Source: Brumimicrobium sp964585545
Lineage (GTDB): Bacteria > Bacteroidota > Bacteroidia > Flavobacteriales_D > Crocinitomicaceae
Assembly (NCBI GenBank): GCA_964585545.1
Contig: CAZPDT010000014.1
Span: 1 to 64,000, forward strand
Length of the DNA: 64,000 nucleotides
Reading direction: 5' to 3'
Shown: positions 1 to 8,200 of the stretch, in pieces
How the letters are laid out: each line of letters opens with the position of its first letter
Position numbering within the stretch: position 1 is the first letter of the stretch
Program-made: the position numbers and the translations under genes
The notes under the pieces: generated by a model
The model's input: the letters and a program-made list of their open reading frames with translations, nothing else
Database searches by the model: none
Told to the model about the DNA's origin: nothing

Positions 1-75
1 TTTTCGCCCTTTATGAATAGACCTGAATTTCCTGTGTCTAAATATTCGGAATTTAATCTGAAGAGATTACAATAA
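1..75 (+). CDS. possible 3' end of an upstream gene
   Basis: Frame 1 is open from the window edge to a TAA at 73-75, giving 24 residues that end NLKRLQ. The peptide has a protein-like mix of charged and aromatic residues, but 24 codons is too short to separate from chance in AT-rich DNA and I do not recognise a family. It is listed only because a truncated gene at the edge is the simplest reading. Confidence 0.25.
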   Translation, partial: FSPFMNRPEFPVSKYSEFNLKRLQ

Positions 76-360
76 GAAACCATTTATATGTTTCATACAA
101 TATCTAGTGGTTAGACAAAAATACAACAAGAAATTATATGCATTAATATTTTCTATACCTTATTAATATAAATGCATTCTCAAAGTTCAAAAACAAACTA
201 TTATGAATAATTTATAAATATTTTCATCCCAGATGCAGTTTAAAAATAAATTACTTGTATATTTGTCTCCGCAAAAGAAAAACGATTCTTAAAATTTATT
301 GAAATAACACTATAATAGAAGGAATAGATTTCATCTTTCTTTCTTTTTATTTTTATAAAA
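76..360. other. AT-rich intergenic region upstream of tRNA-Gly
   Basis: No protein-coding frame or clear repeat is visible here. The sequence is strongly AT-rich and probably carries the promoter for the tRNA genes; a candidate -7 element is listed at 258-265. Confidence 0.5.
258..265 (+). promoter_or_regulatory. candidate -7 element (TATATTTG) for the tRNA genes
   Basis: The octamer TATATTTG fits the Bacteroidota TAnnTTTG consensus. I see no good TTG at the expected -33 position, and the mature tRNA starts about 95 bp downstream, so this is a weak call. Confidence 0.25.
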
Positions 361-433
361 GCGAGAGTAGCTCAGCTGGTAGAGCACAACCTTGCCAAGG
401 TTGGGGTCGCGGGTTCGAATCCCGTCTCCCGCT
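361..433 (+). tRNA. tRNA-Gly (anticodon GCC)
   Basis: The sequence folds as a 73-nt cloverleaf with D-arm GCTCAGCTGGTAGAGC, anticodon loop TTGCCAA (anticodon GCC) and T-arm GCGGGTTCGAATCCCGT. The 3' CCA is not encoded, since CGA follows the discriminator T. The acceptor stem pairs GCGAGAG with CTCCCGC and therefore has an A4-C69 mismatch; the usual form in this phylum is GCGGGAG. The 3' end of the gene is tandemly repeated directly downstream. Confidence 0.93.
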
Positions 434-540
434 CGAAGGAGGGATAAAGGGATCATTGAAAAATAATCCCGTCTCCCGCTCGAAGGAGGGATAAAGGGAT
501 CATTGAAAAATAATCCCATCTCCCGCTCGAAGGAGGGATA
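421..540 (+). repeat. 2.5 tandem copies of a 47-bp unit carrying the tRNA-Gly 3' end
   Basis: The units are 421-467, 468-514 and a partial 515-540. Each begins with the last 13 bases of the tRNA gene (CCCGTCTCCCGCT, with one G to A change in the third) and continues through a shared spacer containing a GGGAT/ATCCC inverted repeat. The first two units are identical. The array lies between tRNA-Gly and tRNA-Leu. Slippage, or repeated recombination at the tRNA 3' end, could have produced it. Confidence 0.9.
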
Positions 541-588
541 TTATAAAATAGTTCGCCTTTTTTATTGAATAAAGAATTTATCATTCAG

Positions 589-676
589 GCTCGGGTGGTG
601 GAATTGGTAGACACGTTGGACTTAAAATCCAATGAACATTGCGTTCGTACGGGTTCAAGTCCCGTCCCGAGTACCA
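589..676 (+). tRNA. tRNA-Leu (anticodon TAA)
   Basis: This is a class II tRNA with a long variable arm (TGAACATTGCGTTCGTA). The acceptor stem is GCTCGGG/CCCGAGT, with a G-T pair at position 1-72. The anticodon loop CTTAAAA gives TAA, reading UUA/UUG. The 3' CCA is encoded at 674-676, unlike the preceding tRNA-Gly. A strong hairpin terminator follows. Confidence 0.95.
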
Positions 677-678
677 AG

Positions 679-712
679 AAAATCGCAGCTTCTTAAATGA
701 AGTTGCGGTTTT
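679..712 (+). terminator. intrinsic terminator of the tRNA transcript
   Basis: A 13-bp stem (AAATCGCAGCTTC / GAAGTTGCGGTTT, two G-T pairs) with a TTAAAT loop ends in a short T run immediately after tRNA-Leu. Confidence 0.75.
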
Positions 713-902
713 ACATCATTTATATCAAAACATAAAATATTTAAAAAAATCATATTTTTTTATTAATACTGGTCATTTGAAAAGGAATATTTGTATTATT
801 GTACCAACACTTAGAATAAACAACATTTTCCCTCTTAAATTACTGGTTTTTATACTATCAAAAGTTACATCTTAAATATAATCATTTCTATACTTAGAAT
901 AA

Positions 903-2630
903 ATGAAAAAAGAAGAACTAGCTAATAAAAAGCTCACAGAGCTACGCATAATCGCAAAGACAATCGGTCTAAAAAAAATTGAATCCTTTCGTAAATCTGA
1001 ATTAATTGATGAAATCGTGAAAGGCGGAGATGCAGAGACACCCAATACTCAAAATGAAAAGAATAAAGAGACCAAAACAGTTGATGTTAAGGGCAAAAGG
1101 CCTAGAAAAAAAATAGAGCGCTCAGCCCCCACCCCCAGCACTCAAAAAAATGATGCTGAAGCCAATAAAAAAGATACATCAAAAGCTAAAAGCTCCCTCC
1201 CTGAATCTCAAAATACTGATTTGTTCTCTTCAACAGAAAGTTCTTTTGACAAAAAGTCTGAACATAAAGGGTCGACGGAGAAAAAGAATTTTGCAAAATC
1301 TAAAGCAGAAGATCAAGTGAAGCCCTCAAATTCTAAAGAAAGCCATAACAGCAAGAGTCAAGGCAGCAAGGGCAAGAGAGAGGAGAGCAAGAGCCAAAAC
1401 AGCAAGAGCAAGAGCAACGACAACAGGGACAAGAACGGCAACGGCAATGGCAATGGCAATGGCAATAATAACAGAAACGAAAAACAGAAAGTAAAGGAAG
1501 CGAAATACAACCTTTCTGGCATTATCTCGGCTGAGGGTGTTTTAGAGATTATGTCTGACGGTTATGGCTTTTTGCGTTCTTCAGACTATAATTATTTAAA
1601 TTCTCCTGATGACATCTACGTAAGTCACAGTCAAATTAAACTTTTTGGATTAAAAACAGGTGATACTGTTTTTGGTACTATTCGTCCACCAAAAGAAGGC
1701 GAACGTTACTTCCCATTGGTAAAGGTTGATTCCATAAATGGTCGAGCTCCTTCTTTTATTCGTGACCGTGTTCCATTTCAGTACCTTACTCCACTTTTTC
1801 CCGATGAGAAATTCAAACTAACGGGACATAGAAAAGAATCAATGTCTACACGCATTATGGATTTGTTTGCGCCAATTGGTAAAGGACAACGCGGAATGAT
1901 TGTAGCACAGCCAAAAACGGGTAAGACGGTATTGTTGAAGGATGTTGCAAATGCAATTGCAGCCAATCATCCCGAAACTTATTTAATCATATTGTTGATT
2001 GATGAGCGTCCTGAGGAAGTTACAGATATGGCAAGAAGTGTAAATGCCGAAGTGATTGCTTCAACTTTTGATGAGCCTGCTGACCAGCATGTTAAAGTTG
2101 CCAACATGGTACTGGAGAAAGCCAAAAGGATGGTTGAATGTGGACATGATGTTTGTATATTACTCGATTCAATCACACGATTGGCTCGTGCATACAACAC
2201 CGTATCTCCAGCTTCTGGTAAAGTATTGTCTGGTGGTGTAGATGCAAATGCCTTACAACGTCCAAAACGTTTCTTTGGAGCAGCAAGAAAAATAGAGAAT
2301 GGCGGATCACTTTCTATTATTGCTACTGCTTTAACAGACACTGGTTCTAAAATGGATGAAGTTATCTTTGAAGAATTTAAAGGTACGGGCAATATGGAAT
2401 TGCAATTGGACAGAAAAATTGCCAACCGCAGAATTTATCCTGCTATAGATATACTGACTTCAGGAACACGAAGAGAAGATTTATTAATGGATAAAGATAC
2501 CCTACAACGTGTTTGGTTGTTGCGCAAGCACATTGCAGACATGAATCCTATCGAGACAATCGAGTTTATGAAGGAGCACATGAAAGACACAAAGAGCAAC
2601 GAAGAGTTTTTAGTTTCAATGAACGGTTAG
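903..2630 (+). CDS. rho: transcription termination factor Rho
   Basis: Rho is the hexameric RNA-dependent ATPase that terminates transcription. The N-terminal Rho_N helix domain (about residues 1-40) is followed by a long low-complexity K/S/N/E-rich insert (about 45-195) ending in an NGNG run. The RNA-binding cold-shock-like domain with the YGFLRS motif lies near 219, and the RecA-like ATPase has Walker A PKTGKT near 336 and Walker B ILLDSITR. At 575 aa it is much longer than the 419 aa of E. coli Rho, all from the insert. Such an insert is known in Bacteroidota; in Bacteroides thetaiotaomicron it has been linked to phase separation. The downstream gene starts 2 bp after the stop, so the two are probably co-transcribed. 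Confidence 0.97.
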   Translation: MKKEELANKKLTELRIIAKTIGLKKIESFRKSELIDEIVKGGDAETPNTQNEKNKETKTVDVKGKRPRKKIERSAPTPSTQKNDAEANKKDTSKAKSSLPESQNTDLFSSTESSFDKKSEHKGSTEKKNFAKSKAEDQVKPSNSKESHNSKSQGSKGKREESKSQNSKSKSNDNRDKNGNGNGNGNGNNNRNEKQKVKEAKYNLSGIISAEGVLEIMSDGYGFLRSSDYNYLNSPDDIYVSHSQIKLFGLKTGDTVFGTIRPPKEGERYFPLVKVDSINGRAPSFIRDRVPFQYLTPLFPDEKFKLTGHRKESMSTRIMDLFAPIGKGQRGMIVAQPKTGKTVLLKDVANAIAANHPETYLIILLIDERPEEVTDMARSVNAEVIASTFDEPADQHVKVANMVLEKAKRMVECGHDVCILLDSITRLARAYNTVSPASGKVLSGGVDANALQRPKRFFGAARKIENGGSLSIIATALTDTGSKMDEVIFEEFKGTGNMELQLDRKIANRRIYPAIDILTSGTRREDLLMDKDTLQRVWLLRKHIADMNPIETIEFMKEHMKDTKSNEEFLVSMNG

Positions 2631-2632
2631 AC

Positions 2633-3238
2633 ATGCGAGCGGCATTAAAATTTTCTTTACTTTTTTCTGGTGGATGGATTGCTGTTAAGCTTATTTTCTA
2701 TTCACTTGGTGTATTTCAAGACAACATCTTTATTCCCGGAATGATCAATAATTTATTTTTATTATTGGCGATTAGTTTGGGTATACTTTTTGAAAAAAAG
2801 AAAGAAGGCTATGGAAAAGGCGGTCCATTATCAGATATCAAGAAAGGATTAACGGTTACCGCACCTTATGTACTTATCGTCGCTGCATTTATGTATTATT
2901 ATTACGATTCCATCAACCCTTCCTTTATAGAACACAGAATTGAACAAAGGATGGATAATTTCTATGCTGAAATGGACAATAATCCAGACTTTATTGATTC
3001 ATTAAGAGAGAAGAATCCAAAGTTCAAAACCAGTACCAAAGAGGATATTTTGAAGAGTATAAAAGTTGACTTGGAGAACAATCAATCTCCTTTCACTATG
3101 TTTGTTTTCTCTTTGCTGGGACTATTAATAATGGGTCTAACCTATTCTATATTGATTACCTTAATCTTTCAAAAAATTCTTTTTAGAGATTATTACAAAG
3201 CTACTGGTTGGAAACACAAAGATACCAAAAGAAAATAA
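2633..3238 (+). CDS. DUF4199-like integral membrane protein
   Basis: The protein is 201 aa from the ATG two bases after the rho stop. An upstream in-frame start would run deep into rho and only adds rho-shadow residues. Four hydrophobic segments are visible, near residues 5-25, 35-55, 75-97 and 148-175, with a charged soluble loop (about 100-145) between the third and fourth. This size and layout match the DUF4199 membrane proteins common in Bacteroidota, whose function is unknown. The C-terminus is basic and probably cytoplasmic. The family call rests on layout and overall sequence feel, not on a diagnostic motif. Confidence 0.7.
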   Translation: MRAALKFSLLFSGGWIAVKLIFYSLGVFQDNIFIPGMINNLFLLLAISLGILFEKKKEGYGKGGPLSDIKKGLTVTAPYVLIVAAFMYYYYDSINPSFIEHRIEQRMDNFYAEMDNNPDFIDSLREKNPKFKTSTKEDILKSIKVDLENNQSPFTMFVFSLLGLLIMGLTYSILITLIFQKILFRDYYKATGWKHKDTKRK

Positions 3239-3278
3239 CTCGAATTCTAAGACAGCCATCTTTTGTAATATAAAGTAG
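3236..3278 (+). repeat. 43-bp dispersed repeat, copy A
   Basis: Aligns without gaps to 23164-23206 (33/43 identical) and to the reverse complement of 38514-38556 (34/43). It begins exactly on the TAA stop of the DUF4199-like gene. Conserved blocks are TAACnCG, ATTC, AAGA, TTTTGT and ATAAA. Confidence 0.75.
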
Positions 3279-3343
3279 CTAGCTTTTACCCTTAGCATAT
3301 TCAAAGGAGGATTTTGTCATGAACAGTTCGAGATAAATCAGTT

Positions 3344-3841
3344 TTACTGAAAGAGACGTTCGGTCTTGTTTAAAATATGGGTATAGTCTTTCTGAGAAGC
3401 AAACAACCAATTCGAGGAATTATTAGAAGAAATCGCATAATACGTTAGTGTGCTATCAATGGGACGTTGCTCCCTTATTAATGAAATTTCAATTTTGGCT
3501 TCAATTCGTTTGCCCTTTTTAATCACCTTTTTGATATAGCCTTGATTCCATTTAACAATTTCCTTTTCATTTGAGGCAAAGTTACTGTTTTGAGCAGCAA
3601 TATTGAATTTTTCTATAAAAGTTGAATCGCCTAAATTTTTGTAATACCGAACAATAGAAGGATGCATATAGTTCAAGAAAGAAAGTGCATCGCCCTCATT
3701 TCTGATCTGAATAAATTGATGTATATCTCGATTCAGGTTCATTTCTTGTTCAGTAGAAAGGGTACATGAACCCATAAATATCCCAAGCAATGTAAAGAGA
3801 AGAGAATATCTAACCATTTTAATCCACATGATACATCGCAT
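3344..3841 (-). CDS. small lipoprotein of unknown function
   Basis: The protein is 165 aa from the most upstream ATG. Internal ATGs at residues 5 and 9 (3829, 3817) are equally good starts and give a more normal signal peptide. A hydrophobic stretch ends in the lipobox-like FMGSC, so it is probably anchored in a membrane after signal peptidase II cleavage. The mature part is an alpha/beta mix with no family I can name; its size and pattern would suit an NTF2-like fold, but that is a guess. It is the last gene of the minus-strand run and lies 38 bp after tspO. Confidence 0.75.
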   Translation of the reverse strand: MRCIMWIKMVRYSLLFTLLGIFMGSCTLSTEQEMNLNRDIHQFIQIRNEGDALSFLNYMHPSIVRYYKNLGDSTFIEKFNIAAQNSNFASNEKEIVKWNQGYIKKVIKKGKRIEAKIEISLIREQRPIDSTLTYYAISSNNSSNWLFASQKDYTHILNKTERLFQ

Positions 3842-3879
3842 TGTTTTATTTTAAACTATAATTTCATGAATAAAATGGG

Positions 3880-4419
3880 TCAATTTAAAACAATTATGGA
3901 AATATTAAGCGCTGCGGCATACAAACACCATATAAGATAAGGAACCAACAAATATGCGGCAATACGGTCCAAGCGGAAGAAATGGCGAATAAGAATAACA
4001 ATAAAACCCAATATAACAATCAAATCAACCAAGGCTAGACCAGGATAGTGAAGTCCAAAAAGTAAAGTTGGATAGATAAATACAAAAAGAAAATGTAGCA
4101 CAAAGACAATGATGCCTCTTTTGGCAAATTTAGTAATTATAGGGTATCGATTAATGGCTTTAATTTGCCAGATAATACCGATTGCTCCTCCCATTAGGAT
4201 ATATACAATCATCCACATTACCCAAGGCAGCCATCTTGGCGGAGCAAAAAATGGTTGATTTAAGGTTTTGTACCATTCCTCGTGTCCATGCATTGGCAGA
4301 CGACTCGATAGAATGCCCAGACTTCCTAAGACAAGAATTGAGATCAAAACTCTAATAAATATTCCTTTTTTAAAAGAAGATGTGTTGTGCGGTCCTGAAG
4401 GTATTTGCATGTGATTCAA
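3880..4419 (-). CDS. tspO: TspO/MBR family tryptophan-rich sensory protein
   Basis: TspO proteins are five-helix membrane proteins that bind porphyrins and other ligands and act in stress or redox signalling. Family marks are visible in order: WYKTLNQPFFAPPRW, the W- and M-rich second helix, and the C-terminal DRIAAYLLVPYLIWCLYAAALN, which carries the ligand-pocket aromatic residues. At 179 aa it is slightly longer than typical because of a 20-residue N-terminal extension. The start overlaps the end of the deacetylase-like gene by 50 nt; the second ATG (4410) would shorten this to 41 nt. No later Met is possible without losing the first helix. The overlap implies translational coupling. Confidence 0.92.
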   Translation of the reverse strand: MNHMQIPSGPHNTSSFKKGIFIRVLISILVLGSLGILSSRLPMHGHEEWYKTLNQPFFAPPRWLPWVMWMIVYILMGGAIGIIWQIKAINRYPIITKFAKRGIIVFVLHFLFVFIYPTLLFGLHYPGLALVDLIVILGFIVILIRHFFRLDRIAAYLLVPYLIWCLYAAALNISIIVLN

Positions 4420-5272
4420 TTATTGTTTTAATTTCTTCAGCGTAACCACCTCCCATACTAACAACAATGGGTAGATTAAGGTTTTTGGCCATCTGAAGAA
4501 CGATCTCATCCCTTTTTTTACATCCCTCTACAGTTACATTGAGTCGTCCAAGCTTATCGCCCTCAATGATATCAACTCCAGATTGGAAGAACAAAAAATC
4601 AGGAGAGAATATATTTAATATACTATCTAAAGCTTCTTCTAAAAGGTAAAGATACTTAGAATCTTTTATTCCATCAGGTAAATTCACGTCCAAATTTGAC
4701 TTTTCCTTTTTTAAGGGGTAATTATTCGCCCCGTGCATACTGAAAGTATAGACTTCTGGAACATCTTTAAAAATTGAAGCCGTTCCATTTCCTTGGTGTA
4801 CATCTAAATCAATAATAAGGATGCGATTTGCCTTTTTACGGTTTAAAAGCCATTGTGCTGCAATGGCTTGGTCATTCAACATACAGAATCCTTCTCCTCT
4901 GTCGGCAAAAGCATGATGTGTTCCCCCAGAAATATTCATCGAAATCCCATTTTGCAAAGCATATTGAGCACATCTTCGGGTACCTTCCATAATCATTTGC
5001 TCTCTCAATACAAGATGTCTATCATGAATAAATCCTGTTTGACGCTGGGCTTTCTTATCTAAATTAAGCGATAAAAACTGGTCAACATAAGTTGCTTCAT
5101 GTACTGTAAGAATATGTTTTTTCTTTATCGCCACAGGGCTAAAAAAATTGTTTTCTTCAACTGTTCCCTCCCAAAGCAATTGTTTGGGCAATAAATCATA
5201 TTTTTCCATAGGAAAGCGGTGACCTTTAGGCAAAGTGTGAACAAAATCTTGATTAAAAGCAACTTTCAACAT
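4370..5272 (-). CDS. histone deacetylase-fold (AcuC/HDAC-like) zinc hydrolase
   Basis: The family includes bacterial protein and small-molecule deacetylases such as acetoin-utilisation AcuC and acetylpolyamine amidohydrolases. Signatures are GGTHHAFADRGEGFCMLND (catalytic His pair), DLDVHQGNG (zinc ligands Asp and His), SMHGANNYP, FFQSGVDIIEGDKLGRL (third zinc ligand Asp) and MGGGY near the C-terminus. The length, 300 aa, is normal for single-domain bacterial members. The substrate cannot be read from sequence. It starts 6 bp after the 1818-aa gene and overlaps tspO, so it sits inside the minus-strand transcription block. Confidence 0.93.
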   Translation of the reverse strand: MLKVAFNQDFVHTLPKGHRFPMEKYDLLPKQLLWEGTVEENNFFSPVAIKKKHILTVHEATYVDQFLSLNLDKKAQRQTGFIHDRHLVLREQMIMEGTRRCAQYALQNGISMNISGGTHHAFADRGEGFCMLNDQAIAAQWLLNRKKANRILIIDLDVHQGNGTASIFKDVPEVYTFSMHGANNYPLKKEKSNLDVNLPDGIKDSKYLYLLEEALDSILNIFSPDFLFFQSGVDIIEGDKLGRLNVTVEGCKKRDEIVLQMAKNLNLPIVVSMGGGYAEEIKTIIESHANTFRTAQHIFF

Positions 5273-5278
5273 TCAATG

Positions 5279-8200
5279 TCAATTTTCACCAGGTTGTCGA
5301 ATTGTTTTTAAAATTTCAGTTGCCCCAAACTGTGCCATAAGAACCTGAAGATGATTGATTAAAGCCTCATTCTTCTGGTTTTGCAAGGTGTAAAACTGAA
5401 CTGAAATACCGGATTTCGATGTCGACATTGATTTATTAAAGGGGGCATTGATAAGTGTACGCATCAAATCTTGATTTAAATCAGATGCAGCAATGTCGAC
5501 ACTTAGTACAATATAGTTTTTATCACTATTTTTCAGGGCATCTTTTCTTTTCGTACCTTGTTTATTAATGATTGGATATACATAATTAAAGAAATATTTT
5601 TGTTTGAAATCATCCGAAAATGGTGGATTTTTATAACTGCCTTCAAAAACAAAACTCTTTATATGTTGGGAGATGGAATCATAATAAAACAATTGTCCAT
5701 CGGCATTGTATCGATTCAATACTTGAGAAGGATAAGAAGAATAGGTAAGATTAGAAATCAGCACAGTATATTGCTTTTTATTGGCCAAGAAAGGCGTTTC
5801 ATCTTCCTTAAGACTTTCTGGCGTTGTGCGGTTTATGATTTTATTTCTGTGTGCAATCGTAGGATTCTTCAATTCTAGAACCTCTTCTCCTTTGGTATCA
5901 AGAAGTTTTTTCGCTTCAGCAAGTGGTATTCTTTTTCCTTGATAATAAGCGGTAATAAAAGCATCTGTAATGCCTCGATTGATGGCGTCTATTTGTTTAG
6001 GTTTTGCCTCCTCAATCGAATTAAAAATTCCCGATGAATACCGAATTTGTCCATTAGCAAGTCGTTTTGTGATTAATGGAGTCACATTTTTTAATTGAGC
6101 GGCTGATACAGGTGTGTTATATACTCCAACTTGAACGGTATAATAAAGTCCCATTTTGGCTTCTGCTACATCTGCGCTTGCGGCATTCTTTCCCTTGTTA
6201 TAGGAGTAAATATCCAATTCATTCTCAAAAGTTCCCTCCGTACTGGTTACCTCACTTTGAGCCACAATTGGAGTACCGGAGTTTTCCACAATAGGAACAC
6301 AAGCCCCCGAGGCTATTAACTGAACTGCTCTATAAACAGGAATACGTTCTCCATCACAATAAGCAACGACAAAAGCATCGGAATAACCCATTGTTCTGAT
6401 TTTATCTCTCGCTTGGTTAGCATTTTCTCGTTTTCCAAAATAACCAGCCATATAGCGCACCAATCCAGGACGAACAATATCTCCTGTAATAGGAGAAAAC
6501 GCTTTAAAAGTGTTGTTGGGAACAGGTTTTGTAAACGCACCTATTTGCACCCTAAAAATCAATCCTTTAGGTTGCTCAACAGAAAGAGGGATCGGGTTTT
6601 TGTCAGAGTATTGTGATGCATTGGGATTCTCTGAAGTAATTAAACCTGTTGTCATTACAGGAAGAGAAGGAATTTCTTTTATTGGTGCTACATCTCTGGC
6701 AATCATATTTTCGATCTTCGCTTGCTCTTTAGGATTCTCTGAAATAAATGATTGTATATTGTTTTGCTGCGTTTTAATCGTTTCTTTTAATTGGGCAATT
6801 TCTCCTTCTGTTTGATTAATTTTAGTCAATTGACTACGAACCTCTTCCTTGTCTTGTTCAGAGAAAGACGTGCTCTCTTTTTTCATCGAACGAAGTTGTT
6901 TCAGTTCATTTTTTTGAGCAGTCAATTGTTCTTCCTTCACCTGTAACTCATATTGTGTTTGTCGCAATTGGTTGCTGCTGTTAAACAATTCTTTATAAGT
7001 TTCTGATTGTGCAATTTCGACCTCATCCTCATAACTCAATTCATTATTAATTGCATCGCCGTCTATTCCTTTATTGTTTACAACAATTTTTTCCTTTTCT
7101 ATATCGGAAAGTTGTTTTTGATTTTCTTGCTGTTTTATTTCTATTTGTTTTTTGATTTCATTCAGTCTGTTTTTTTGTTGAATCAAATCTTCTTTATCTC
7201 TTTTCTTGGTACTTGGAAGCACCGCATTGATTTCGTTGATCTGATTCTCAATTTCCATCAGTCGAACCCCCAAGTCTATCTGTTCCTTCTTTAAATCATC
7301 ATTGGTTACCGCTACAGAGCTAGGTGCAATATTCTTCAACTTATTGGCAGCAATAATTGAGTCAATCTGGTGATCAACTTGTTCTATTTTTTGTTGTTCT
7401 TGAATATTTTCTAATGCTTCTTCCTGTTTTTGATTTGCCGTTGTCAACAGTTCTCTTTTCTTCTGAGGATCTTTTTCTTTTTTCGCCTTTCGCAAGAGAT
7501 TATCTATCTGTATTTTAGCATATTGTGCATTAACCACAGGTAAGTCCACTTTTTTCTTTTCATTAGGGGTCTCTATATTAGAAGAAGAAGTTGTTTCTAT
7601 TGATGCAATTGCCTCGTCCAGAACCTCATTTTTTTGATGTACAATTTGTGATTCTACATTTACCAACTTCTTCTGGTGGCTCTTTTTATCAGCAACTTTA
7701 GGATTTTCATTTTCTTCCTTTAGCAATTGCTGTTTTGTTTCATTTAAATTCCTAATTTCTTCTTTTTGTTGCTTATTGGCTGCATAAAGTAAACGCTCAT
7801 CCGCTGAAGGCTTCGTTGATTCATGCACTGTATTCTCCTCTTGCTGTTGCTGTGCTAATTCTTTCTCAGGCTTCACCATTTGCTGCTCTTGCTCTTGCTT
7901 TTGCTTTTGCTTTTGCTCTTGCACTTGCTGTTGCTGTTCCTGCTGTTGCTCTTGCTGTTGCTGTTGTTCCACCTGTTGCTGTTGCTGCTCTTGCTCACTT
8001 TCTTGCTGAACTCTCATTGCTATATCTTCATTCAGATCTGCAATCCTCTGATCCAATTCACTTTTCAATTGAGACAGTTTTTCAATATTGCGATCAATTT
8101 GCTTGGAATTCGGATATTTTTCTTTTTTCTTCATCATTTCAGAAGAAATATTATCAATTTGAATGATTGCTTTTCGAATGCGTTGTACCACATCTTCTTT

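Noticed and set aside
421..540. CRISPR-like repeats near the tRNAs
   Set aside because: The whole 47-bp unit is repeated with no unique spacers, and no cas genes are present.
639..875. Small plus-strand frame after tRNA-Leu
   Set aside because: It overlaps the tRNA and the terminator, and its sequence is not protein-like.
2513..2632. Longer N-terminus for the DUF4199-like protein
   Set aside because: The extra stretch overlaps rho in another frame and has no conserved character; the ATG at 2633 gives a normal membrane protein.
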